38,622 nt of DNA from Pseudophaeobacter leonis (GTDB taxonomy: Bacteria > Pseudomonadota > Alphaproteobacteria > Rhodobacterales > Rhodobacteraceae). This document shows positions 32,062-38,622 of the stretch, piece by piece; position 1 is the stretch's first letter; each line of letters opens with the position of its first letter. Location of the stretch: NCBI RefSeq assembly GCF_002087335.1, contig NZ_MWVJ01000035.1:1-38622 (forward strand). Direction: 5' to 3'. Position numbers and translations under genes: made by a program. A model generated the notes under the pieces. The model was not told the DNA's origin, ran no database searches, and saw only the letters and a program-made list of their open reading frames with translations.

Positions 32062-33651
32062 ATGGAGTGGGATTATATTGTGGTGGGCGCGGGCAGCGCC
32101 GGGTGCGTTGTTGCCAAACGGTTGAGCGAGGCAGGCCACAGGGTCTTGCTGCTGGAGGCTGGCGGCAAGGACAATTACCACTGGGTGCATATCCCGATGG
32201 GCTATCTATATTGCATCAACAATCCCCGCACCGACTGGATGTATCGCACCGCCTCGGAGGCCGGTCTTAACGGACGCTCGCTGATCTATCCCCGTGGTAA
32301 GGTGCTGGGCGGCTGCTCCTCCATCAATGGTATGCTGTATCTGCGCGGCCAGGCGGCAGATTATGACGGCTGGCGTCAGCGCGGCCTTACGGGCTGGGGC
32401 TGGGACGATGTGCTGCCCTATTTCAAAAAATCCGAAGACTATGTCGAGGGTGCCTCAGAGATGCATGGTGAAGGCGGCGAGTGGCGGGTGGAAAACCAGC
32501 GCCTGCATTGGGATGTGCTGGACGACTGGATGGAGGCGGCTGCCAGCTGGGGGCTGCCCAAGGTCAGTGATTTCAATACGGGAAACAACGAGGGGGTTGG
32601 CTACTTTCGGGTCAATCAGCGCGGTGGCTGGCGGATGAACACGGCCAAGGCCTTTTTGCGCACGGCCACCGGCCAGACCCTGAAGGTAGAGACCAGGGCG
32701 CATACCCGCCGTATCCTGATCGAGGAGGGCCGCGCCGTCGGGGTGGAATACGACAAGGGCGGCGTGACCCACCAGGTGCGGGCGCGCGGCGAGGTGGTGC
32801 TGTCGGCGGGGGCGGTGAACACGCCACAAATCCTGCAGCTGTCGGGACTGGGGCCGGGCGCGCTGTTGCAGCAGCACGGCATCGAGGTGCGCCGGGATAT
32901 GCCCGGCGTGGGCGCCAATCTGCAGGACCATTTGCAACTGCGCTGTGCCTGGCGTCTTGAGAGAGGACGGACCCTCAACACACTGGCGAACTCGATGCTG
33001 GGGAAGGCCCGGATTGGGCTGGAATATTTGTTGAAACGGTCGGGGCCGATGTCGATGGCCCCCAGTCAGCTGGGGGCGTTTTCGCGCTCACGTCCCGATC
33101 TGGCAACGCCGGATCTGGAATATCATGTGCAGCCGCTGACCCTGGAAGCCTTTGGTCAGCCCCTGCATGATTTCCCCGGTCTCACCGCCAGCGTCTGCAA
33201 CCTGCGCCCCGAAAGCCGGGGCACGGTGCAGATTGCGTCGAATGATCCGCATCAGGCCCCAGAAATCGCGCCGAATTACCTCTCGACCGAGGGCGACCGG
33301 CAGGTGGCTGTTGCCGCCATCCGGCAGGCCCGCGCCATCATGGCGCAGCCTGCGATGCGCACCTATGGGCCGCAGGAGATGAAGCCGGGAGGGGCGTCGG
33401 ATGAGGTGGAGGATCTGATGAAAGCTGCTGGCGACATTGGCACCACGATTTTCCACCCTACCTGCACGGTGCATATGGGGGCTGAGGACACGGCACCACT
33501 GGACGGTGATCTGCGCCTGCGCGGGATTCGCGGCCTCAGGGTGGCTGATGCCAGTGCCATGCCGACAATCCCCAGCGGCAACACCAATGCGCCCAGTATC
33601 ATGATCGGGGAAAAGGCGGCAGATCTCATTCTTGCGCAGGCCAGGGGTTAG
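32062..33651 (+). CDS. GMC family FAD-dependent oxidoreductase (choline/alcohol dehydrogenase-like)
   Basis: The 529-residue enzyme starts MEWDYIVVGAGSAGCVVAKRLSEAGHRVLLLEAG, the FAD-binding Rossmann motif. GMC signature 1 follows (YPRGKVLGGCSSINGMLYLRGQAADYDGW), then signature 2 (GAVNTPQILQLSGLGP), and the catalytic region TIFHPTCTVHMG plus NTNAPSIMIGEKAADLIL. It oxidises an alcohol group; substrate unknown. AGGAGGCAGGTC precedes ATG 32062, which removes a long non-homologous extension. It follows the Lrp-type gene by about 150 bp on the same strand. No betaine-pathway genes lie nearby, so choline is not a safe guess. Confidence 0.92.
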   Translation: MEWDYIVVGAGSAGCVVAKRLSEAGHRVLLLEAGGKDNYHWVHIPMGYLYCINNPRTDWMYRTASEAGLNGRSLIYPRGKVLGGCSSINGMLYLRGQAADYDGWRQRGLTGWGWDDVLPYFKKSEDYVEGASEMHGEGGEWRVENQRLHWDVLDDWMEAAASWGLPKVSDFNTGNNEGVGYFRVNQRGGWRMNTAKAFLRTATGQTLKVETRAHTRRILIEEGRAVGVEYDKGGVTHQVRARGEVVLSAGAVNTPQILQLSGLGPGALLQQHGIEVRRDMPGVGANLQDHLQLRCAWRLERGRTLNTLANSMLGKARIGLEYLLKRSGPMSMAPSQLGAFSRSRPDLATPDLEYHVQPLTLEAFGQPLHDFPGLTASVCNLRPESRGTVQIASNDPHQAPEIAPNYLSTEGDRQVAVAAIRQARAIMAQPAMRTYGPQEMKPGGASDEVEDLMKAAGDIGTTIFHPTCTVHMGAEDTAPLDGDLRLRGIRGLRVADASAMPTIPSGNTNAPSIMIGEKAADLILAQARG

Positions 33652-33901
33652 GCAGTCCAGAGCAATGAGGCATGGAACTGATGCCAGGATGTCGCAAGAA
33701 TGTTGTAAATGCGCTTGCACCTCCTGGCAAAATTCGCTTCCCTAAGGCGACACAGAGGCCAAAAGAAGCGACCCGTATTTCGGGGACCGCCTGATGCCTC
33801 TGGAAGGTCACGCTGGGGAAATTGGTCTCCAGATGACATCAAAGGATCACACTGGCTTGATAGTGGGATCCGCAATGACAAAACACTGAAGGAATGCGCC
33901 C

Positions 33902-34819
33902 GTGACCAGCGATACCGACCCTGAGTCTTATGATTGGCTCGAAGCTGAGCTGCAGGACACGTTGGACGAGGATATCGAAATTGAATTCGCCGAGCCGATG
34001 CTGTCGATGGAGCTGCGCAAGATCTACCGCGAACAGCACCCGGAGATGCTGGATCGCAAGGTCTATTTCCGCAACCTGCTGCGCCTGCAGGCTGAGCTGA
34101 TCAAGCTGCAGGACTGGGTGGTTCAGACCGGCGCCAAGGTTCTGGTGATCATGGAAGGGCGCGACAGTGCCGGTAAGGGCGGCGTGATCAAGCGCATCAC
34201 CCAGCGGCTGAACCCGCGGGTGGCCCGGGTGGTGGCGCTGCCCGCGCCCAGTCGGCGCGAGCAGAGCCAGTGGTATTTCCAGCGCTATGTGCCGCATCTG
34301 CCAGCTGGTGGCGAGATCGTGCTGTTTGACCGCTCCTGGAATAATCGCGCCGGGGTGGAACGAGTAATGGGCTTTGCGGACGACGCCCAGGTTGAGACGT
34401 TCTTTCGCGATGTGCCCGAATTTGAGCGGATGCTGGTGCGTTCAAATACCATCGTTTTGAAGTACTGGTTTTCGATCACCGATGAAGAGCAGCAGCTGCG
34501 GTTTATGATGCGTATTCATGACCCGATGAAGCAGTGGAAACTGTCACCGATGGATCTGGAGAGCCGGATCCGCTGGGAGCAATACACCACCTCCAAGGAA
34601 GAGATGTTCGAGCGCACCAATATCCCTGAGGCGCCCTGGTATATCGTGGAAGGCAACGACAAAAAGCGCGAGCGGCTGAACTGTATCGAGCATCTCTTGA
34701 GCAAGATCCCCTATCAGGATGTCCCGAGCGACAAGGTCTCATTGCCGGACCGGGAGTATAACCCGGCTTATGGGCGCCGGGTGTTGCCAGATGAGCTATA
34801 TGTGCCGAAAATCTACTGA
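33902..34819 (+). CDS. ppk2: Polyphosphate kinase 2 (PPK2)
   Basis: The 305-residue product has the PPK2 core: KVYFRNLLRLQAELIKLQDWV, Walker A GRDSAGKGG (86-94), VALPAPSRREQSQWYFQRYVPHLPAGGEIVLFDRSW, the lid-type GVERVMGF, and IRWEQYTTSKEEMFERTN. It phosphorylates nucleotides using polyphosphate, or the reverse. The acidic N-terminal 35 residues are common in the long single-domain class. The conserved DRSWYNRAG reads DRSWNNRAG, with Asn147 replacing Tyr. The start is GTG 33902 with CTGAAGGAATG upstream. It is monocistronic, with a repeat-rich non-coding stretch downstream. Confidence 0.93.
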   Translation: MTSDTDPESYDWLEAELQDTLDEDIEIEFAEPMLSMELRKIYREQHPEMLDRKVYFRNLLRLQAELIKLQDWVVQTGAKVLVIMEGRDSAGKGGVIKRITQRLNPRVARVVALPAPSRREQSQWYFQRYVPHLPAGGEIVLFDRSWNNRAGVERVMGFADDAQVETFFRDVPEFERMLVRSNTIVLKYWFSITDEEQQLRFMMRIHDPMKQWKLSPMDLESRIRWEQYTTSKEEMFERTNIPEAPWYIVEGNDKKRERLNCIEHLLSKIPYQDVPSDKVSLPDREYNPAYGRRVLPDELYVPKIY

Positions 34820-34950
34820 GACCTGAACACGACAGGGACCTGAACAGCGGCTCCCGCTAGAGAAAAAGGGGGGCTCCCGCCAGAAAAGGGCGGGCCCGGC
34901 GCAGCACCTGCGGTGCAGCGCGGCACCGTTCAAATCTGGCCAGGCCGCAG
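34820..34950. repeat. Short imperfect direct repeats after ppk2
   Basis: GACCTGAAC recurs at 34820 and 34837, and GGCTCCCGC at 34849 and 34872 within units of about 23 bp. A GC-rich stem GCACCTGCGGTGC follows at 34906-34918. No T run is present. Confidence 0.5.
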
Positions 34951-35025
34951 CTAATCTGACCACAGCTAGTCTGTTGGGGTCTAATCTGACGGGACCTAAA
35001 CTGACAGGGCCTAATCTGATGCGCC
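34951..35025. repeat. Five 15-bp units each carrying an in-frame stop codon for the MarR gene
   Basis: Units start at 34951, 34966, 34981, 34996 and 35011, all beginning CTA and most reading CTAATCTGAC. The unit at 35011 is the actual 3' end of the MarR gene (codons GAS D stop on the minus strand). Because the period is five codons, every unit places a TAG in the gene's reading frame. Confidence 0.9.
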
Positions 35026-35523
35026 GATATTGTCCAAAAACCGCTGCAGATAGGCAGTGAAGGTGGCGGTCTCTTCGGCTGTGAACCCTTTGAGCAGGTC
35101 TTTTTGGCGGCTCACGGCCTGGGGCAGGATTTTGCCGTGCAGGTCTTGCCCGGCCTGTGTGAGGGTCCAGGATTTTTGCCGCGGATCGTCACCAAGGGCT
35201 TTGGCCTGGGCCAAGCCGTTGCTCTCGAGCCGGTGCAGCGAGCGGCTGACCGCTGCCTTGTCGATACCGGTGAGCCGGGCGGCCACTGCAACCGAGCAGC
35301 CGGGCGCCCGTGTCAGCATCACCAGCATACGCCAGTCCATCACGCCAATGCCAAACTCTGCCTGGTAGGCGCGCGTGGCCTCGCGGGTCAGGCGGTTGCC
35401 GGCAAAGGTCACCAGAACCACCGGGCTGTTGCGAAAGCTGAGGGTGGGGGCAGTCGGGTCATTTGGGCTGCCGTCTGGCGAGACGATGAACATGTCATCT
35501 GGCAGGGAGGGGGTATCACTCAT
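35011..35523 (-). CDS. MarR family transcriptional regulator
   Basis: The 170-residue protein has the MarR winged helix (AYQAEFGIGVMDWRMLVMLTRAPGCSVAVAARLTGIDKAAVSRSLHRLESNGLAQAKALGDDPRQKSWTLTQAGQDLHGKI). Dimerisation helices lie at both ends. The start at 35523 is preferred over upstream options because it leaves the operator free. It is divergent from a P450 gene with a perfect 9-bp dyad between them, the usual layout of a MarR repressor controlling itself and the adjacent enzyme. Its 3' end is duplicated as a 15-bp tandem array. Confidence 0.9.
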   Translation of the reverse strand: MSDTPSLPDDMFIVSPDGSPNDPTAPTLSFRNSPVVLVTFAGNRLTREATRAYQAEFGIGVMDWRMLVMLTRAPGCSVAVAARLTGIDKAAVSRSLHRLESNGLAQAKALGDDPRQKSWTLTQAGQDLHGKILPQAVSRQKDLLKGFTAEETATFTAYLQRFLDNIGASD

Positions 35524-35541
35524 GTCGCCACCATAGAGAGC

Positions 35542-35563
35542 ATGTGTTGACAGATCAACACAT
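35542..35563. promoter_or_regulatory. Probable MarR operator between MarR and P450 genes
   Basis: ATGTGTTGA (35542-35550) and TCAACACAT (35555-35563) are perfect 9-bp arms around CAGA. A TTGACA hexamer (35547-35552), possibly a -35 box, overlaps the left arm, so a bound repressor would block the promoter. Confidence 0.75.
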
Positions 35564-35591
35564 CGGCCCTTCACTGATGAGGCAGGGGGCA

Positions 35592-36806
35592 ATGGGAGCG
35601 CGTATGATGCAACGGGGCAAACACTATGACATCGACCTGGGAGCGTTCTGGCAGGATCCCTATCCGGATCTTGCCGCCATGCGGGCGCGGGCTCCGGTGG
35701 TCTATGTGCCGCAATTACAGGCCTATCTGATCACCCGGCGGGACGATATCTTTCGTGAAGAAAAACTGACGCGGGTTTTCTCATCCGAGCAGCCAGAGGG
35801 CTTGATGACCCAGCTGATGGGGCAGAACATGATGCGCCAGGATGGCGCGCCGCATCTTGCGGAACGCAGGGCGATCTTTCCGACGGTGTCCCCAAAGACG
35901 GTGCGAGACCATTGGCTGGCCCAGTTTCAAACGCTGACAGCTGAAATTCTGGCTGAGCTGGCCCCAACGGGACGCTGTGATCTGGTGAGAGACTACGCCA
36001 TGGCTGTGTCAGCTGAAGCGCTAAAGCGGGTGACCGGGCTGACCAATCTTGCGGCTTTTGAGATGGACAGAGTGAGCCAGCACATGATTGATGGCTGCGC
36101 CAACTACGCCGCTGACCCTGAGGTGGAGCGCCGCTGCCGGGCTGCGACTGAGCTGATTGATGACTGCATCAGCGAAAAGCTTATGCAGGTGATCCCGCCT
36201 GAGGATCTGTCGCTTTTGGCGGTGCAGCACCGGTCCGGACTGGGCGAGGTGGCGCTGCGGGCCAATATCAAGCTTGCGATCTCTGGTGGGCAGAACGAGC
36301 CGCGCGATGCCATTGCCGGCACGGTCTGGGCCTTGCTGCGCCACCCCGGGCAGCTGCGCGAGGTGCAAGAGGGGCGTGCCAGCTGGTTGCAGGCCTTTGA
36401 AGAATACGCCCGCTGGATTTCCCCTATCGGGATGTCACCGCGCCGCGTTGCCGAGAAATATGAGCTGCACGGGGTTACGCTTTTGCCCGGGGATCGTGTG
36501 TTTTTGATGTATGGCTCGGGCAATCGCGATGAGCGGGTGTTTCGTCACCCTGACCATTTTGATCTGGGGCAGGACTGTGCGCAGGCGATCTCGTTTGGCG
36601 CCGGGCCGCATTTTTGTGCCGGGGCCTGGATCTCCAAAGCGCTGATCGCCCAGCCGGCCTTGCCGATGCTGTTTCAGGCCTTGCCCGATCTGCAGCTTGA
36701 TGGAGAGACCCGTTTTGGCGGCTGGGCCTTTCGGGGACCGATCTCTGTGCCTGTGGTCTGGTCGGGGGCCCCGGCTGCAGCGGCGGGTGCACCAGACCCT
36801 GTGTAA
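35592..36806 (+). CDS. Cytochrome P450
   Basis: From ATG 35592 the protein has 404 residues. The heme loop ISFGAGPHFCAGAWISK places the thiolate ligand at Cys342. The K-helix ExxR is EYAR (271-274). The I-helix segment reads LAISGGQNEPRDAIAG (about 228-243), with Glu-Pro where most P450s have acid-Thr. It is a soluble bacterial class I type; substrate and redox partners are unknown, and no ferredoxin gene is near. Earlier in-frame starts at 35544 and 35577 overlap or crowd the operator, while 35592 has AGGCAGGGGGCA before it; 35604 is also possible. It is probably repressed by the divergent MarR protein. Confidence 0.9.
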   Translation: MGARMMQRGKHYDIDLGAFWQDPYPDLAAMRARAPVVYVPQLQAYLITRRDDIFREEKLTRVFSSEQPEGLMTQLMGQNMMRQDGAPHLAERRAIFPTVSPKTVRDHWLAQFQTLTAEILAELAPTGRCDLVRDYAMAVSAEALKRVTGLTNLAAFEMDRVSQHMIDGCANYAADPEVERRCRAATELIDDCISEKLMQVIPPEDLSLLAVQHRSGLGEVALRANIKLAISGGQNEPRDAIAGTVWALLRHPGQLREVQEGRASWLQAFEEYARWISPIGMSPRRVAEKYELHGVTLLPGDRVFLMYGSGNRDERVFRHPDHFDLGQDCAQAISFGAGPHFCAGAWISKALIAQPALPMLFQALPDLQLDGETRFGGWAFRGPISVPVVWSGAPAAAAGAPDPV

Positions 36807-37393
36807 CAGCAAGTCGGCCCAGATAGTCGCGCTGCGGCTAAACAAACCTATTGGCCCGGTTTGGCTTAGGTTTGGCCCGCTTGGACAGGCCGTACACTTG
36901 GAGAGCCTGCAAGGCTGTCAGGATCAGCAGGGCGCACGGATTGTACGGAAGTGGGGGCCCGAGATGGCAACAGCCTTGTGCGCAGGGGGTAAGGCGAGCG
37001 CCGCAATGACTTTGGGGGGGCGCGTTGCCACCTCGGGGTAGGGCCGGGTGTTCCAGATCCGGCGGTAGAAACATGGGGAAGGAACCCTAAGGTGTTGCCC
37101 AATATAAATCACTATAGGGGAGTGCGCGTCGTAAATGCACGTTAAAGTTTAGCTTGACGGCGATTTTATTCCCGCAGGGCTGTCTCGCTGCGTCACGCCG
37201 GGCAATACGAGCGCAAAAGCAGGAGAGGCGCAAAGGCGGCAGGCTGGGGAAAAGGCGGCGGTGAGACCCAGTCGGCAAGGTTTGGCCCCAAAAAATATAG
37301 CCCTAAAAAAGACAAACCCCCGAGGCAGGGCGCGGGGGTCATCATTTTGTGTCCAGAAAAAAACTGGAAGCTCAAAAGGGCGATAGAAGGAGC
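36807..37393. other. Long gap between P450 gene and rpsU
   Basis: This 587-bp stretch has no frame with recognisable homology. It contains an imperfect GGTTTGGC repeat near 36860-36880, an AT-rich patch CAATATAAATCACTATAGGG around 37100-37120 followed by TTGACGGCGATTTTATTC near 37152-37169, and the rpsU terminator at its right end. A small RNA or promoter in the AT-rich patch cannot be excluded. Confidence 0.45.
37305..37339 (-). terminator. Intrinsic terminator of rpsU
   Basis: ACCCCCG (37316-37322) pairs with CGGGGGT (37333-37339). The minus-strand transcript continues TTGTCTTTTTT (A6 at 37305-37310 on the plus strand). Confidence 0.82.
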
Positions 37394-37600
37394 TTAGAGC
37401 ATACCTTCGCGTTCAGCTTTCTTACGCGCCAGTTTACGGGCACGACGAATTGCTTCAGCTTTCTCGCGCGCATTTTTCTCGGACGGCTTCTCGAAATGTT
37501 GCTTGAGCTTCATTTCGCGAAAAACGCCTTCACGCTGCAGCTTTTTCTTCAGAGCGCGGAGCGCCTGATCGACATTGTTGTCACGAACACTAACCTGCAT
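37394..37600 (-). CDS. rpsU: 30S ribosomal protein S21
   Basis: The 68-residue very basic protein [68 protein letters not shown] is S21 along its whole length. It binds near the anti-Shine-Dalgarno end of 16S rRNA and helps initiation. The start is ATG 37600 with AAAGGTGGTGAAAACC upstream. It is divergent from coq9 and ends at its own terminator. Confidence 0.97.
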   Translation of the reverse strand: MQVSVRDNNVDQALRALKKKLQREGVFREMKLKQHFEKPSEKNAREKAEAIRRARKLARKKAEREGML

Positions 37601-37754
37601 GTGGTTTTCACCACCTTTCTAGATAGAGTTGCAAGGATTTGCAGGAACGGGCCATATAGCAAAGCACATGTACCTTGTCCAGTACTGTGATATCAGGGGG
37701 GAGACTCCCCGTATGACCGGGGGAAAGCAGCAGGTTCATTCCGGGAGTAACCCT

Positions 37755-38465
37755 ATGACAAGCCAGGAAAATCAGACAAATTCGGACGCCAGCGCCGATC
37801 TTGAAACGCGGCTGCTGGACGCGGCTTTGTTGCATGTGGTGTTTGATGGCTGGTCCCAGGCCACGTTTGAGGCGGCGATCGCCGATTGTGGCGTCAATCC
37901 GGTTCTGGCGCGGGCGATCTGCCCACGGGGGGCTGTGGATCTGGCCCTCGCCTATCACCGCCGTGGCGATCAGCAAATGCTGGCGCGGTTTGCCACTGCC
38001 GACCTCTCGGAGCTGCGGTTTCGCGACAAGATTGCCACCCTGGTGCGCTACCGGCTCGAGGCGGCTGAGGACAAGGAAGCGGTGCGCCGTGGCGTGACGC
38101 TTTTTGCGGTGCCGCACCACGCGGCTGAGGGGCTAAAGGCCGTTTGGGGCACCTGCGACGCCATCTGGACGGCGCTGGGCGACAGCTCTGAGGATTTCAA
38201 TTGGTACAGCAAGCGCACCACCCTGTCGGGGGTCTATTCCGCGACATTGCTCTACTGGCTGGGCGATGACAGCCCGGACCATCAGGCAACCTGGGAGTTT
38301 CTGGACCGGCGCATTGATAACGTGATGCAGTTTGAAAAGGTAAAGGCGGATCTGGGTAAGAACCCCTTGCTCAAACCGCTTCTGGCTGGACCTGCCTGGC
38401 TGTCTGGTCAGATCAGGCGCCCCGCTGCGCGTGATGATTTGCCGGGACGTCACGACCGGAACTGA
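37755..38465 (+). CDS. COQ9 family ubiquinone biosynthesis protein
   Basis: The 236-residue helical protein contains LLDAALLHVVFDGWSQATFEAAIADCGVNPVLARAICPRGAVDLALAYHRRGDQQML (TetR-like N-terminal fold) and the COQ9 core DAIWTALGDSSEDFNWYSKRTTLSGVYSATLLYWLGDDSPDHQATWEFLDRRIDNVMQFEKVK. COQ9 proteins bind lipids and present quinone intermediates to the hydroxylase COQ7. ATG 37755 lies 154 bp from the divergent rpsU start. It is complete; the last 157 bp of the window after it hold no supported gene. Confidence 0.92.
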   Translation: MTSQENQTNSDASADLETRLLDAALLHVVFDGWSQATFEAAIADCGVNPVLARAICPRGAVDLALAYHRRGDQQMLARFATADLSELRFRDKIATLVRYRLEAAEDKEAVRRGVTLFAVPHHAAEGLKAVWGTCDAIWTALGDSSEDFNWYSKRTTLSGVYSATLLYWLGDDSPDHQATWEFLDRRIDNVMQFEKVKADLGKNPLLKPLLAGPAWLSGQIRRPAARDDLPGRHDRN

Positions 38466-38622
38466 GACTGCGCGTCGATGTTAGAGTCTGTGATAGAGCC
38501 TGATATGAAGCGGTGCAGTCGGTCGGGGAAGCCTGTGCAAAAGGCGGCGCTGCAGTGAGCAGTGTTGTCTTGTGACGCAGCATTCCGGCTGGGCATTGCT
38601 GCGCTGGCGGATCAAGGTGGGG

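Noticed and set aside
36697..37112. Frames in the gap after the P450 gene
   Set aside because: They overlap the P450 3' end or each other on opposite strands and are low-complexity Gly/Pro/Arg.
38573..38622. Possible gene start (GTG ACG CAG CAT) running off the right edge
   Set aside because: Only 16 codons are visible with no ribosome site or recognisable motif.

Overview
The window looks like chromosomal DNA of a marine alphaproteobacterium of the roseobacter group (Rhodobacteraceae; the genus cannot be fixed from sequence alone). The evidence is high GC, L-malyl-CoA lyase of the ethylmalonyl-CoA pathway, a COQ9 homologue, FYDLN-acid and DUF1244 proteins, and two compact Lrp/AsnC regulators. 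No phage, IS element, CRISPR array or rRNA was seen.

Layout. 1-4.5 kb: 3' end of a large surface protein (seven Ig-like repeats of about 102 residues plus a C-terminal beta-barrel), an isolated tRNA-Ala(UGC), and an FYDLN-acid protein. 4.5-7.2 kb: YgjP-type metallopeptidase, GntR/FCD regulator and accA. 7.2-17.3 kb: an amino-acid block with a LysE exporter and divergent Lrp regulator, an Asp/Glu-racemase-like protein, mcl1, then a forward cluster dgcN - dgcA - D-amino-acid transaminase - acylglutamate-type deacylase - MalY-like aminotransferase, followed by DUF1244, DUF6868 and an N-formylglutamate amidohydrolase. 17.4-26.2 kb: housekeeping genes (pyruvate kinase, rpmI-rplT, pheS-pheT) with a sulfotransferase-like gene and a low-GC membrane/coiled-coil gene between pheS and pheT. 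26.2-31.9 kb: small enzymes, MscS and MscL channels, and alanine dehydrogenase with a divergent Lrp regulator. 31.9-38.6 kb: GMC oxidoreductase, PPK2, a MarR regulator divergent from a P450, rpsU and coq9.

How the genes may work together. The cluster at 10.4-15.7 kb reads as a D-amino-acid catabolic route. The transaminase moves the amino group of D-Ala to 2-oxoglutarate, giving D-Glu. DgcN acetylates D-Glu, DgcA racemises the N-acetyl product, and the deacylase would free L-Glu. A perfect 15-bp palindrome, TCGAAGAATCTTCGA, lies upstream of this cluster (10304-10318) and also between alanine dehydrogenase and its Lrp regulator 21 kb away (31404-31418). This suggests one alanine-responsive regulon covering both loci.

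Other structure. Many intergenic gaps hold short tandem arrays (units of 11-26 bp), several touching stop codons; one repeats an in-frame TAG five times at 15-bp steps. Four genes (pyk, malY-like, ytoQ, and a hypothetical at 28 kb) carry apparent single-base indels, which look more like sequencing errors than four independent gene losses.
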